Position numbers and translations under genes: made by a program. Source: Pseudomonadota bacterium (GTDB lineage Bacteria; Pseudomonadota; Alphaproteobacteria; Acetobacterales; Acetobacteraceae). Taken from it: 54,404 nt of DNA. Where the stretch lies: positions 1-54,404 of the forward strand of contig JAKBBM010000007.1 of the NCBI GenBank assembly GCA_021808545.1, read 5' to 3'. Shown one piece after another: positions 24,883 through 34,913 of this stretch (positions within the stretch are counted from its first letter, which is position 1; the number at the start of each line of letters is the position of its first letter). The notes under the pieces are model-generated. The model saw only the letters and a list, made by a program, of their open reading frames with translations, ran no database searches and had not been told where the DNA came from.

Positions 24883-25866
24883 TTAGCTTGGCAGGGCGGC
24901 CTGTTTGCCCGGCAGTGCCGCGGTGGCGCTGGGCAAGGCGGGGGCGTTGGTTATGAACCAGTAAGAAAACAGCAGATTTTCCAGCCATGTGCGGCGGCGG
25001 AAGCGGCGGCAGCGCAGCGCGTTCAGCCGGTTTAGCAAGCCGCCCCGCAACCCGCTTTGGATCAGCCGTAAATCCTGCCGTGCCTGCGGCGAAAGCCGCC
25101 CTGGCTGGGCCATCAGATGGTCGGTGTGGCGGCCCATCATGGTCATGTAAATGGCCGGACCGCGCCTGAGCGCGGCCAGAGCCCGCCAGGGCAGCGGATG
25201 GGCCCGGCCGATCAGATTTTCCTTATGCAACCGGTAGAGCACTTGCGGCTGCGGATCGAACAGGATGCGGCCGCCGGCGGCCGAGACAACGATATAGCTC
25301 CACCAATCATGTACCGAGCCGTCTGGCATGTTGGCGCTGGCCACCAGGGCGGCGGCTTGCCCGTTCAGCACGAGCGTGTTGCCGTTGGCGATATTCTGGG
25401 TCAGGCAGGCGGGAAAAGCGGGGGCCTCGCCGTGCAGCGCCGAGAGCCGGGCGCCGCGCAAATGCTCATCCACCAGATATTGCCGGGCGCAGTAAAGAGC
25501 GGGTTCCGCATCTGTCTGGCGCAGCCAGGCCATGGCGCGGGCCAGTTTTTCCGGCAGCCACACATCATCCTGGTCGGCAAAGGCTACGGGGCCGTTATCT
25601 TTTTGCTCGCGCAGCAGGGTGAGGAAGCTGGCCGCCGCCCCCAGATGCGGGCCAGAAGAGGGCGATTCAACGAAAAGTTGTTGCCCCACCTGTTCCGCGA
25701 AAGCCCGCAAAACCTCGACCGTGCCATCGGTTGAGCCGTCATCACGCCAGTACAGAACCCAGTTTTTATGGGTTTGATCCAGCAAGCTATCGAGCTGCTC
25801 CTGAAGGTAGCGCGCGCCATTATAGGTGGAGAGCAGGATGGTAACACGCGGCTGCGAAGACGCCAT
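24883..25866 (-). CDS. GT2-family glycosyltransferase, rhamnosyltransferase-like
   Basis: A 327-residue GT-A glycosyltransferase. The N-terminus VTILLSTYNGARYLQEQLDSLL is typical of the subgroup that includes rhamnosyltransferases, and the DxD-type motif appears as FADQDDVWLPEKL (about residues 95-107). Later conserved features include the HDWW segment (about 190). Together with the adjacent dTDP-L-rhamnose genes it is reasonable to infer transfer of rhamnose to a polysaccharide or glycolipid, but the sugar is not provable here. It has its own promoter (25960-25989) and ends 18 bp from the inverted repeat shared with the convergent gene. Confidence 0.85.
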   Translation of the reverse strand: MASSQPRVTILLSTYNGARYLQEQLDSLLDQTHKNWVLYWRDDGSTDGTVEVLRAFAEQVGQQLFVESPSSGPHLGAAASFLTLLREQKDNGPVAFADQDDVWLPEKLARAMAWLRQTDAEPALYCARQYLVDEHLRGARLSALHGEAPAFPACLTQNIANGNTLVLNGQAAALVASANMPDGSVHDWWSYIVVSAAGGRILFDPQPQVLYRLHKENLIGRAHPLPWRALAALRRGPAIYMTMMGRHTDHLMAQPGRLSPQARQDLRLIQSGLRGGLLNRLNALRCRRFRRRTWLENLLFSYWFITNAPALPSATAALPGKQAALPS

Positions 25867-25959
25867 TACACCGGCTCCGGCATGAATTCAGCGAACATAA
25901 GACAAGCGGCGGCCTTCATGCGTTGTTTCATGTCCTAAATAAAATTTGAATTCCAAGGC

Positions 25960-25989
25960 ATTATATACGCCAAAGCAATTTGCAAGCAA
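25960..25989 (-). promoter_or_regulatory. Predicted promoter of the rhamnosyltransferase-like gene
   Basis: On the minus strand TTGCTT (complement of 25984-25989) and a perfect TATAAT (complement of 25960-25965) are separated by 18 bp in an AT-rich gap. The start site would be near 25953, leaving a leader of about 87 nt. Confidence 0.6.
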
Positions 25990-26120
25990 TGAATTCTGGC
26001 TCATTTTAGTGCAATGATCGCATATGCGAACGCCGTCTCTTGCCCATGCCGGGGCTGGCGTGGGAAGGGCGGCGTTGTCTTGTATTTCGCGGTGTTTAAG
26101 AAATATCTCTTACGATGACG

Positions 26121-27014
26121 TCAGCCCGGCGCATCCAGTGCCAGCAAGGCGGCCACGATCGGCCCCAGGCTTGCGCGCCAATCGGGCAGGTTGACGCCGA
26201 ATGTCTGGGTTAAACGGCTGCAATCTAGGCGCGAATCAGGCGGACGGCGGGTGGGGGTTGGCCAATCGGCGGTGGTGATGGGCTGTACCTCGGGCGATTC
26301 GTAGCCATGCCGCGCCGCTTCCTCAAAAATGGCGGTGGCAAAGCCGTGCCATGTGGTCTCGCCCGCATTGGTGGCGTGGAAGATGCCCTGGTAGCCGGGC
26401 TGCCAGCCAGTTTGGTTGATTTTATCCACAATACCCAGAATCGCGGCGGCAAGGTCGGCGGCGGCGGTGGGGGTGCCGCGCTGGTCGGCCACCACCCGCA
26501 GCACGGGCATCTTGCGCCCGGCATTGAGCATGGTGCGGGCAAAATTCTTGCCATGCCCGGCATAAACCCAGGCGGTGCGCAAAATCACGGCCTTGGCGCC
26601 GGTGGCCAGCACCGCCTCTTCGCCAGCGCGCTTGCTGGCGCCGTAAATGCCGGTGGGGTTGGGCGGGTCCGTCTCCACGTAAGGCGCGCCCTTATTGCCG
26701 TCGAACACGTAATCGGTGGAGACATGGATGAACGGAATATCCGCCGCCGCGCAGAGTTCGGCGAGCAGGCGCGGCCCGGTATGGTTGCCTGCCCGGGCGG
26801 CATCCTGGTCGGTTTCGGCCTTGTCCACCGCCGTATAGGCGGCGGCGTTGATCACGATTGTTGGCTGCGCCGCACTGAAGCTGGCAATAACCGTATCCGG
26901 TTTTTCGAAATCGAAATCAGGCCGCGCAAGGGCGGCAAAATCACGCCCCTGCGCACGGCACAGAGTGATCAGATCTTGGCCAAGCTGGCCCGAGGCGCCG
27001 GTGATCAGGATCAT
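26121..27014 (-). CDS. rfbD: dTDP-4-dehydrorhamnose reductase
   Basis: A 297-residue short-chain dehydrogenase/reductase that makes dTDP-L-rhamnose from dTDP-4-keto-L-rhamnose with NAD(P)H, the last step of the pathway. It begins ILITGASGQLG (Rossmann motif) and has the active-site Tyr-Lys pair in GIYGASKRAGE. It is the last gene of the rfbBACD operon and overlaps rfbC by 4 bp. Length is normal. Confidence 0.95.
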   Translation of the reverse strand: MILITGASGQLGQDLITLCRAQGRDFAALARPDFDFEKPDTVIASFSAAQPTIVINAAAYTAVDKAETDQDAARAGNHTGPRLLAELCAAADIPFIHVSTDYVFDGNKGAPYVETDPPNPTGIYGASKRAGEEAVLATGAKAVILRTAWVYAGHGKNFARTMLNAGRKMPVLRVVADQRGTPTAAADLAAAILGIVDKINQTGWQPGYQGIFHATNAGETTWHGFATAIFEEAARHGYESPEVQPITTADWPTPTRRPPDSRLDCSRLTQTFGVNLPDWRASLGPIVAALLALDAPG

Positions 27015-27571
27015 GCGTAGGTAAACCAGTGCGCGGCCGGGTTGAAGAGGGGGGCGGCGCGGTCTTTGTCGGAGAGTGATTCCGCCCCCGGCGCCACCGG
27101 CCAGGGCAGGGCCAGGGTGGGGTCGTTCCAGACCACCGCGCGTTCGGCGGCGCGGTCATATTCGCCGGAGACTTTATAAATCACCTCCGTATCGGGCACG
27201 AGCGTGCAGAACCCGTGCAGGAACCCGCCTGGAATCCAAAGCTGGGCCCAGTTTTCGGCGGAAAGTTCAGCCGCCACCCATTTGCCGTACGTGGGCGAGC
27301 CTTGGCGGATATCCACCGCCACATCCCAGATGGCGCCTCGGATCACGCGCACGAGCTTGCCCTGCACGCTGGGTGCCACCTGGCAATGCAGGCCTCGAAT
27401 GGTGCCCGCCGCCGCCGAGAAGCTTTGGTTGTCTTGCACGAAATGTTCGTTGAACCCTTGTGCCGCGAGTTTCGAGGCACTCCAGGTCTCGGAGAAAAAG
27501 CCGCGTGAATCGCCGAATTTTGGCGGGATGATGCGCAGCACTGCGGGGATGGCGAGCTTTTCGATCTGCAT
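27011..27571 (-). CDS. rfbC: dTDP-4-dehydrorhamnose 3,5-epimerase
   Basis: A 186-residue cupin-fold enzyme that epimerises C3 and C5 of dTDP-4-keto-6-deoxy-glucose. Family hallmarks are DSRGFFSETW near the N-terminus, TIRGLHCQ with the catalytic His, and the later WIPGGFLHGFCTL. It overlaps the rfbA stop by one base and rfbD by 4 bp. Confidence 0.96.
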   Translation of the reverse strand: MQIEKLAIPAVLRIIPPKFGDSRGFFSETWSASKLAAQGFNEHFVQDNQSFSAAAGTIRGLHCQVAPSVQGKLVRVIRGAIWDVAVDIRQGSPTYGKWVAAELSAENWAQLWIPGGFLHGFCTLVPDTEVIYKVSGEYDRAAERAVVWNDPTLALPWPVAPGAESLSDKDRAAPLFNPAAHWFTYA

Positions 27572-28452
27572 TAATGCTGCACTCCATCGGCGATATTGGT
27601 GAGAATCCGTCCCAGCTCGGTCTTGGCGATGAGCTGGGCGCGGGTTCTGAGCTGATCAGCGTCGATAAAGCCCATGCGGAACGCCGCCTCTTCCGGGCAG
27701 CCGACCAGATTGCCCTGCCGGTCCTGGATGGTCTGCACGAAGGTCGCGGCCTGGAGTAGGGAATCCGGCGTGCCGGCATCCAGCCAGGCGGTGCCACGCC
27801 CCAGCCGCTCCACCTTCAACGTGCCTTCCTGCAGGTACAGGTTGTTGAGGTCGGTGATTTCCAGCTCCCCGCGTGCCGAGGGGCGGACCTTATGGGCCAG
27901 TTCGGTCACCCGGTGATCGTAGAAATAAAGCCCGGTCACAGCCCAGTTGGAAATGGGGTTTTGCGGCTTCTCGACAATCTCGATCGCCTTGCCGTCCGTA
28001 TCGAAGGAGACCACGCCATAACGTTCCGGATCGCGCACCTGATAGGCGAACACGGTGGCCCCTTCGGGCCGGCTGCCGGCGGCGCGCAGCAAGGTGGAGA
28101 GATGGTCGCCATGAATCAGATTATCGCCCAGCGCCAGGGCGCATGCCTCTCCGGCAATCCATTCCTCGCCGATCAGGAAGGCCTGGGCCAGCCCGTCGGG
28201 GGTGGGCTGCTCGGCATAGGAGATGCGGATGCCAAGATGCGCGCCATCATGGAACAGGCGCTGGAATTGCGGCAGGTCCTGCGGTGTGGAGATGATCAAC
28301 ACCTCGCGGATGCCCGCCAGAATCAGCGTGCAGAGCGGGTAGTAAATCATCGGCTTGTCATAAACCGGCAGCAGTTGCTTGGAGCTGGCCTGGGTGATGG
28401 GGTGCAGGCGCGTGCCCGAGCCGCCGGCCAGAATAATACCTTTGCGGATCAT
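27571..28452 (-). CDS. rfbA: Glucose-1-phosphate thymidylyltransferase
   Basis: A 293-residue nucleotidyltransferase that makes dTDP-glucose, the first step to dTDP-L-rhamnose. The N-terminus has the activation loop [14 protein letters not shown], followed by [17 protein letters not shown] chose ATG 28452, which overlaps the rfbB stop as ATGA; an upstream in-frame start at 28512 would place 20 unrelated residues inside rfbB. Confidence 0.96.
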   Translation of the reverse strand: MIRKGIILAGGSGTRLHPITQASSKQLLPVYDKPMIYYPLCTLILAGIREVLIISTPQDLPQFQRLFHDGAHLGIRISYAEQPTPDGLAQAFLIGEEWIAGEACALALGDNLIHGDHLSTLLRAAGSRPEGATVFAYQVRDPERYGVVSFDTDGKAIEIVEKPQNPISNWAVTGLYFYDHRVTELAHKVRPSARGELEITDLNNLYLQEGTLKVERLGRGTAWLDAGTPDSLLQAATFVQTIQDRQGNLVGCPEEAAFRMGFIDADQLRTRAQLIAKTELGRILTNIADGVQH

Positions 28453-29507
28453 GCGGCAACTCCGCCCAGACGCTGCCCGGCATAGCGCCCGGCGCGGATG
28501 TTTTGCCACCATTCCTCATGCGCCAGATACCAGGCGATGGTTGCGCGCAAGCCGCGCTCGAAATCATGCGCGGCCGTCCAGTCCAGCGCGGACTTGGCGC
28601 TTGTGGGGTCGATCTCGTAACGATGATCATGACCGGGCCGGTCGGTCACATGCGTGATCAGGCGTGTGCGCGGGCCGTTCGGGCTGGGGCGCAGCTCGTC
28701 CAGAATCGCGCAGATGGCGCGCACCACCTCTATATTGCGCTGCGGCTGGCGCGCGCCGATGCAGTAAGTGGCACCTGGTGTGCCGGTGGTCACGATTTTC
28801 AGCAGGGCTTGCGCATGGTCATCCACGAACAGCCAGTCGCGCGTGTTCAACCCCTGGCCATAAACCGGCAGGGGTTTTTCCTCCAGCGCGTTGATGATCA
28901 TCAGCGGGATCAGTTTTTCAGGAAACTGCCAGGGGCCGTAATTATTGGTGGTGTTGGAGACGATGACCGGCAGCCCATAAGTATGCATCCAGGCCCGGGC
29001 CAGATGGTCGGACGCCGCCTTGCTCGCCGAATAGGGGCTGCGCGGATCGTAGGGCGTGTGCTCATTAAAAGGTGGGTCGGAATCGGCGAGGGCGCCGAAC
29101 ACCTCATCGGTCGAGATATGATGGAAGCGGAATTTTTCGCGCTTTTCACCCGTTAATGTCGCGAAATATTCACGCGCGGCTTCCAGCAGGGTGAAGGTGC
29201 CGGTGACATTGGTCTGCACAAAGGCGGCCGGCCCGTCGATTGAGCGGTCCACATGGCTCTCGGCGGCCAGATGCATCACCACATCCGGCTGGTGCGTGCT
29301 AAAGGCGGCGCGCATGGCGGCGGGGTCGCAAATATCCGCCCGGATCAGCACATGGCGCGGATCGGTTCGGGCTGCTTCCAGGGCATCTTCCGAGGCGGCA
29401 TACGTCATCTTGTCGATATTCACGATCTCATGCGCGCCATGGCTCATGGCATGGCGGATCACCGCCGAGCCAATGAAACCGCAGCCGCCGGTCAGAAGGA
29501 TTTTCAT
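28449..29507 (-). CDS. rfbB: dTDP-glucose 4,6-dehydratase
   Basis: A 352-residue extended short-chain dehydrogenase that converts dTDP-glucose to the 4-keto-6-deoxy sugar. It begins [15 protein letters not shown] (NAD-binding) and contains HISTDEVFG and the catalytic Tyr-x3-Lys in [12 protein letters not shown]. It is the first gene of the rfbBACD operon and lies 46 bp after the stop of the large glycan protein upstream on the same strand, so they may share a transcript. Confidence 0.96.
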   Translation of the reverse strand: MKILLTGGCGFIGSAVIRHAMSHGAHEIVNIDKMTYAASEDALEAARTDPRHVLIRADICDPAAMRAAFSTHQPDVVMHLAAESHVDRSIDGPAAFVQTNVTGTFTLLEAAREYFATLTGEKREKFRFHHISTDEVFGALADSDPPFNEHTPYDPRSPYSASKAASDHLARAWMHTYGLPVIVSNTTNNYGPWQFPEKLIPLMIINALEEKPLPVYGQGLNTRDWLFVDDHAQALLKIVTTGTPGATYCIGARQPQRNIEVVRAICAILDELRPSPNGPRTRLITHVTDRPGHDHRYEIDPTSAKSALDWTAAHDFERGLRATIAWYLAHEEWWQNIRAGRYAGQRLGGVAA

Positions 29508-29553
29508 GCGCCATCCGTAAAAAGAAATGAAAAATCAGGCCGGATTTGTTCAA

Positions 29554-32500
29554 TCAGACCTTACGCCGCTTGGCAACAGGCTGGCGGGCTGCTTTGGGCC
29601 GCGCTTTGGCGGTGCGCGCGAATTGCGCGGCAAGCCGGGCATGGTCCTCGGTCTGGGCGGCGCGCGCGGCCTCATCCAGCCCCAGGGCCTGGGCCGCCAG
29701 CTCATGCATGCGTTTGACCTCGGCCAGATGCGCCTTGGCGGGAAGCCGGCTGGTTACGCCATCGGCATGGCGCCGGTGCGCGTTCAACGGGGTGGCAATA
29801 TAGACGATCTCGCCCTTTTGTTGCGCCATCAACGCGAGATAAAGCCGCCAATCTCCCGCCAGCTTCCATTTTTCCAGATCCGGAACGCTCTCCAGCGCCT
29901 TCAGCAGCGCCTCGCGCCGCCACAACACTGCACTGACATTAAGGATCAGATTGCGCACGGCCAGAAAGTCCTGCGCGAACTGCTCCGCCGGCCAGTTTCC
30001 CGATTGGGCCAGCCCGGTCACGCCGCAATTGAAATAATAAGATTGATAGCTGGGGCCTAGTTTTTTGCCGGTTTCATCCATTGGACGGCTGTCGCAAAAG
30101 GCCAGCAGCGGTTTGTCGGCCGTGGCCAACGCCTCAACCAGGCGGGCTAGAAATTCCGGCTCGGCCGCGTCATCCGCCTCGCACAGCCATACATAATCGC
30201 CCGTGGCCTCTTGGGCCGCGCGGCGCCATTGCGCGAACACGCTGCCCAAATTGCGCGTATTGGCGATAATCCTGATATCCCGTCCGGCTGTTTCAGCGGT
30301 CTCGTGCGCCACCTCCAGGGAATTGTCGGTGGAGGCATCATCCAGCAGCAAAATCTCGGAAACCGGATAGGTTTGCGCGAACACGCTGTTCAGCCGTTCT
30401 GGCAAATGGCGGGCGTAATTATAATTCAGCACTGCAACACTCACGCGCCGCAAGCCGGGCTCGGCCAGGCGCAGCAGATTATCCACATAGGTGCCAAAAT
30501 CGAATTTCTGCGCGGCCATGGCGGACAGGCGCGGGCGCAGGGCGGCGAGTTTTTCATGGTCGAGCAGGGCGGTCATCTCGGCCAGAAAATCATCCACATC
30601 GGCAAAGCGGGCCACGCGCCCGGCTTTTTCCTGGCGCAGCAATTCGGGAATCCCGCCGGATTCATCGAAGGCAACACACGGCATGCCACAAGCCAAGGCT
30701 TCCATCACCACGGTGGGCAGCGGATCCTCGCGCGAGGTCAGCGCTAATATATCGGCGGCGGAAAAATAATCGGCCACGCGCTCGGTAAACGGAATATGAG
30801 TGAAGTACCCCGCCGCGCGCGCCTGGTCTATTTCGGGTTCGAGATATGTTTTTAGCATGAATTCCAGATCGCCGACCCAGATAAAATGTATATCCGCGCG
30901 CAGGCTTGCGAATTTACGGCCTAGCTGAAGGAATAAATCAAATCCCTTGCGCATGTGCCCAAAGCCCGCACCCAGGATCAGGAATTGTTCATCCCCCAGG
31001 CCTAAGTTCCGTCGTATACGCGTGCGCGCGGCTGCATCAAAGCGCATATTCTGGTAATTGCCCTGGGGCAGCACCACGTCGTTATGGCCTGGCAAATCCA
31101 CGGCGCCGCGGAATTTGTCGCGCAGATAGGCGGAGGAGAAGACCAGCCGCCGTGCCGCGGCACCCCCCAGCTTGGCCTGGATTTCGAGATTATATTCCTT
31201 GAGCAGTTGCGGAAGCTCGTGCACCAGCATGGTGGTGGCAATGCCCCGGCTTTGCGCCCAGGGCACGATGCGCGCGCTGGCGGCGGAATTGACGATGGCG
31301 GTGCGCACGCCCATTGCCTTGTAATTATCGAGCAGATTGCCGATCACGGTTTTGTCGTTGGCAACCGTCACCTCCGCTGCCTCGTAATAGCGCGCCAGAA
31401 GCGGTCCCACACCCAGCAGCAGCAGATGCACCCGCATGCCCCATTGGCGCCGGAGCTGGCGCGCGATGTGCAGCAGCAGCAATTGCGCGCCATGGGCCTG
31501 CGCGTCATGCCCCACCAGCAGGATACCGGCGGCGAAATCGGCGTGCTCGCGCTCGCAAATGGCGCGCGAGGTGGCGTTAAGATAAGCCGCCCCCGAATGC
31601 ACATCGGGCTCCAAAAACGCGCCCTCGGCCCACTCATTCCAGGCATTCACGCAAATAATTCGCTCGCCATGGAAGGGGTGGTGCGCGGTATAATCCACCA
31701 GTTTTTCAAGCCAGTCCTGGTATTTTCCCGGGGTGGCGTTATGCAGCACGAGGCCCTTGCCCTCGCGGCGCGGATCATTATCCCAGCCGGGTACGATGGT
31801 TTTGATCAGCGGATACTCGGGTACCGGCAGCTTGAGCGAGGTTTCCGCGATATCGGCATAATCATGCACGGTGGCGGAAAAATCTGGGTCCAGCAGGTCA
31901 AGCGAATCGCCGATCCGGCGGGTTTCCTGGCTTAATTTGTGCGGCGGGAATTCCACGGCCCCATCCAGCCCGTAAGGGGTGGGGTCGTAATCCTCGCCCA
32001 GGCTCTGCGCCATGATCAGGAGCGGGCGCTCGCCATGCAGTTCCTCGAACATGCGCCGCCATTTTACGATGCGCGCGGCGGCATCGGGGATCAGCCCGGC
32101 GCGGTAGATCATCAGCAGCGGGCGGTTCTGGATGCGGATATAGCGCGCATCCTCGAACAGGCGCGCGAACGAGTCGATTAACGCCGGATCGTCCTCTTCC
32201 AGATATTCCTGCGCGATCAGCACCTCGCGCTCCATGCCATCCCAGCGGCGGGTCCAGTTCTCGTTCGCCCACATCGCGCAGAAGGAAAAATCGAGCGATT
32301 TGTCGGCCAGGAACTGCTCCAGCGGCTTTTCCAGCAGCCGGTGGCGGTTGAACCAATAGGTGTAGAACACAAATCCCTCGAGCCCGGCTCCCTTGGCCAT
32401 CTCGATCTGGCGGCGCAATGTCTGCGGATCGTCGAGCGAATAATGGCCGAGATCGCGCGGGATTTTGGGCTGCACATGCCCGGCAAAGCGCGGGCTGGCG

Positions 32501-33309
32501 CGCCCCAGATTGGTCCAGTCGGTAAAGCCCTTGCCCCACCAGGCATCGTTTTCGGGCACGCGGTGGAATTGCGGCAGGTAATAGGCGAGCAGACGTGCCT
32601 TGCGCGCGGCATGGGCCGGGGCGGGGCTGAATTCCTCGAAATGCGCGGCCCTGCGGGTAGCGCGGCGCACCGCGGCGGCGACCTGGCGTTCCTCATCCGG
32701 CCGGGTGGAGAGGAACAGCCCGTTCTGCCGGTTGGCGAGATAATGCAGCAGCGGGTTCTGGTCCTTCACCAGGGTTGCGTAACGGTTGCGGTAGAAGCGC
32801 AGGTCGAAATCGGCGGCGGGGTTTCGCCCCTCATTCACGCCAAAGGTGCAGAAATGCTCGAACGGATCGGCGCTGCCCTGGGCCACGTCGGGATTGTTGT
32901 CGAGATAGAAGGCGCCGTCGAACACCGGCACGGGGTTGACCTGCCCACCATGCCGCCGCTCCAGGAAGTGCTTGAGGCACGGATCCTTCGGCCCCAGCCC
33001 GTAAGTCGCGCGGTACCATTGGGTGTGGAACCAGGCTGAGGGATCGCGCCCCTCGGCCTCGCCAAAGGCAATGTAATGCAGCAGCGGGTTCACCCCGGCG
33101 GCGGCGATCTCGGGATAGCGGGCAAGATACCAGGCTGGGTCGAAATAGGGGTTGGGCCGGGCCCCCGCGCGCCAGCCCTCGGTGCAGAAATGGGTAATGC
33201 CTTCCTCGCCTGCCGTCTCGGCTTTCGGGTGCTGGCCCAAATACCAGGACGAGAGAAACAGCCCGCTCTGCCGGATGACATGAATTTCCGCTTTCAGATT
33301 TGGCGACAC
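29554..33309 (-). CDS. Four-part glycan biosynthesis protein: repeats, WbsX domain, GT4, GT2
   Basis: A 1251-residue protein with no signal peptide or membrane helix that I can see. Residues 1-~205 are five degenerate repeats of about 38-40 residues with an aromatic-rich pattern (FDPAWYL..YPE, then DPLLHY..G..EGR.P). Residues ~240-580 match the WbsX/GH99-like domain (LLAYYLPQFHRVPENDAWWG; MWANENWTRRWDG). Residues ~595-945 are a GT-B fold GT4 with LTSREDPLPTVVMEALACG. Residues ~950-1200 are a GT-A fold GT2 (VSVAVLNYNYARHLPERL, CEADD as the DxD site). The tail is basic. It probably adds several sugars to a surface polysaccharide. It precedes rfbB, consistent with a rhamnose-containing product. 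Confidence 0.85.
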   Translation of the reverse strand: MSPNLKAEIHVIRQSGLFLSSWYLGQHPKAETAGEEGITHFCTEGWRAGARPNPYFDPAWYLARYPEIAAAGVNPLLHYIAFGEAEGRDPSAWFHTQWYRATYGLGPKDPCLKHFLERRHGGQVNPVPVFDGAFYLDNNPDVAQGSADPFEHFCTFGVNEGRNPAADFDLRFYRNRYATLVKDQNPLLHYLANRQNGLFLSTRPDEERQVAAAVRRATRRAAHFEEFSPAPAHAARKARLLAYYLPQFHRVPENDAWWGKGFTDWTNLGRASPRFAGHVQPKIPRDLGHYSLDDPQTLRRQIEMAKGAGLEGFVFYTYWFNRHRLLEKPLEQFLADKSLDFSFCAMWANENWTRRWDGMEREVLIAQEYLEEDDPALIDSFARLFEDARYIRIQNRPLLMIYRAGLIPDAAARIVKWRRMFEELHGERPLLIMAQSLGEDYDPTPYGLDGAVEFPPHKLSQETRRIGDSLDLLDPDFSATVHDYADIAETSLKLPVPEYPLIKTIVPGWDNDPRREGKGLVLHNATPGKYQDWLEKLVDYTAHHPFHGERIICVNAWNEWAEGAFLEPDVHSGAAYLNATSRAICEREHADFAAGILLVGHDAQAHGAQLLLLHIARQLRRQWGMRVHLLLLGVGPLLARYYEAAEVTVANDKTVIGNLLDNYKAMGVRTAIVNSAASARIVPWAQSRGIATTMLVHELPQLLKEYNLEIQAKLGGAAARRLVFSSAYLRDKFRGAVDLPGHNDVVLPQGNYQNMRFDAAARTRIRRNLGLGDEQFLILGAGFGHMRKGFDLFLQLGRKFASLRADIHFIWVGDLEFMLKTYLEPEIDQARAAGYFTHIPFTERVADYFSAADILALTSREDPLPTVVMEALACGMPCVAFDESGGIPELLRQEKAGRVARFADVDDFLAEMTALLDHEKLAALRPRLSAMAAQKFDFGTYVDNLLRLAEPGLRRVSVAVLNYNYARHLPERLNSVFAQTYPVSEILLLDDASTDNSLEVAHETAETAGRDIRIIANTRNLGSVFAQWRRAAQEATGDYVWLCEADDAAEPEFLARLVEALATADKPLLAFCDSRPMDETGKKLGPSYQSYYFNCGVTGLAQSGNWPAEQFAQDFLAVRNLILNVSAVLWRREALLKALESVPDLEKWKLAGDWRLYLALMAQQKGEIVYIATPLNAHRRHADGVTSRLPAKAHLAEVKRMHELAAQALGLDEAARAAQTEDHARLAAQFARTAKARPKAARQPVAKRRKV

Positions 33310-33368
33310 AGATCAAACCCCTCCGTGCCGCCATCATGCCCGCGCGGCGGCGGGTTTGTCGACAGGGC

Positions 33369-34913
33369 CTATTCCGCCATTTGTGGCTGGGATAGGGATG
33401 CGCGCGAGGGCGGTTTGCGCATCAGCAGCAGGCAGGCCATGGCGGGTATCGTGGCGAGCAGCATGAATTTATAATCATCGATGTAAGAGATGATTTGCGC
33501 TTGCGTGTCGATCATGCCGTTGAGCAGCGCGGCGCCCGAACGGCTTGTGGGATCAAGTAGGCGGCTGACCGCACCGCCCTGCTGCAAGATTCGGTTAAAA
33601 GGCGTGATGTAGCTGGCGAGATGCGCATGCTCATATTGCGCCATATGGGCGAGCAATGCCGAGGAGATGGACATGCCGATGGCGCTGCCGATATTGCGCA
33701 GCAGGCTGAGCAGGGCCGAGCCTTGCGTGCGCATGCCGCTTGGCATGGTGTAGAACGCCACCACCTGCAGCGGCACGAACACAAAGCCCAGCCCCGCGCC
33801 TTGGATGGCGATGGTGAGGATCATGTAGGATTGCGAAACTTCCGGGGTCCAGCCGGCCTGCATGTCGAAGGCAAGTCCGAGCATGAGATAGCCCGCGAAC
33901 ATCAGGATGCGCGGGTCCATCTTGTCGCTCAGCCGGCCCGAGATCTGCATGGCAATCAAGGTGCCCACGCCGCGCGGGGCCATCAGCAGCCCGGCCGTGG
34001 CTACCGGATAATTGCCAAGATTTTCCAGGAACGGCGCCAGCAACGCCGAGGAGGCCAGCAACACCAGCCCAACCGTGAAAATGGTAACCAGCCCGGCCAC
34101 GAAATTCATGTCGGCGAAGATCGTACGCGGAATGAAGGTGTTGCGCCCCATGAACATATGCACGGTGAACAGGTACAGCGCGATCCCGGCGACAATGAAG
34201 GATATGACAATGGAGGGAGAGCTGAGCCAATCCATCTCCTCGCCCCGGTCAAGTGCCAGCTGCAAGGCGGCCAAAGCCATCGACAGGGTCAAGAACCCGG
34301 TCCAGTCAAATTGGCTGGTGCGGTGCTGCCTATCGTCTGGCATGAACACCAGCAGCCCGAGCACGGCGACGACGCCAAATGGCAGATTGACGAAGAACAC
34401 ATAACGCCAGCTGAACGCATCGGTGAGGTAACCGCCCAGGGTTGGCCCCAGAATCGGCCCCAACATAACCCCCATGCCCCAAAGCGACATGGCTGAGCCG
34501 CGCTTCTCGGGCGGGTAAATATCGAGCAGGGTGGACTGCGAGAGCGGCACCAGGGCCGCGCCGAACGCGCCTTGCAGCAGGCGGTAGAGCACCATTTGCG
34601 TTAGCGATCCGGCCACCCCGCACAGCATGGAGGCGATGGTGAACCCAATCAGGCTCAGGATGAACAAATTCTTGCGGCCAAACCGCGCCGCGAGCCAGCC
34701 GACCGGGGCGGTCATGATCGCGGCCATCACCACGTACGAGGTCAACACCCAGGTGATCTGATCGTACGAGGCCGAGAGCGTACCCTGCATGTAAGGCAGG
34801 GCAACGTTGGCGATCGTCGAATCGAGCGCTTGCATCAGGGTCGCGATCATCAGGCAGACCGTGATGATACCGCGATTACCGACCTCCAGCTCGACGCCCG
34901 CCTCACGCGCCAT
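33369..34913 (-). CDS. emrB: EmrB/QacA-type (DHA2) multidrug efflux MFS transporter
   Basis: A 514-residue inner-membrane transporter with about 14 hydrophobic segments, the DHA2 layout. The first helix has the family motif ALDSTIANVALPYMQG, and an R-x-x-R-K motif A is present in loop 2-3 (ARFGRKNLF). It exports drugs or other hydrophobic compounds by proton exchange. It begins at the last base of the HlyD-type adaptor gene, so the pair forms an EmrAB-type tripartite pump with an outer-membrane factor encoded elsewhere. Confidence 0.92.
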   Translation of the reverse strand: MAREAGVELEVGNRGIITVCLMIATLMQALDSTIANVALPYMQGTLSASYDQITWVLTSYVVMAAIMTAPVGWLAARFGRKNLFILSLIGFTIASMLCGVAGSLTQMVLYRLLQGAFGAALVPLSQSTLLDIYPPEKRGSAMSLWGMGVMLGPILGPTLGGYLTDAFSWRYVFFVNLPFGVVAVLGLLVFMPDDRQHRTSQFDWTGFLTLSMALAALQLALDRGEEMDWLSSPSIVISFIVAGIALYLFTVHMFMGRNTFIPRTIFADMNFVAGLVTIFTVGLVLLASSALLAPFLENLGNYPVATAGLLMAPRGVGTLIAMQISGRLSDKMDPRILMFAGYLMLGLAFDMQAGWTPEVSQSYMILTIAIQGAGLGFVFVPLQVVAFYTMPSGMRTQGSALLSLLRNIGSAIGMSISSALLAHMAQYEHAHLASYITPFNRILQQGGAVSRLLDPTSRSGAALLNGMIDTQAQIISYIDDYKFMLLATIPAMACLLLMRKPPSRASLSQPQMAE

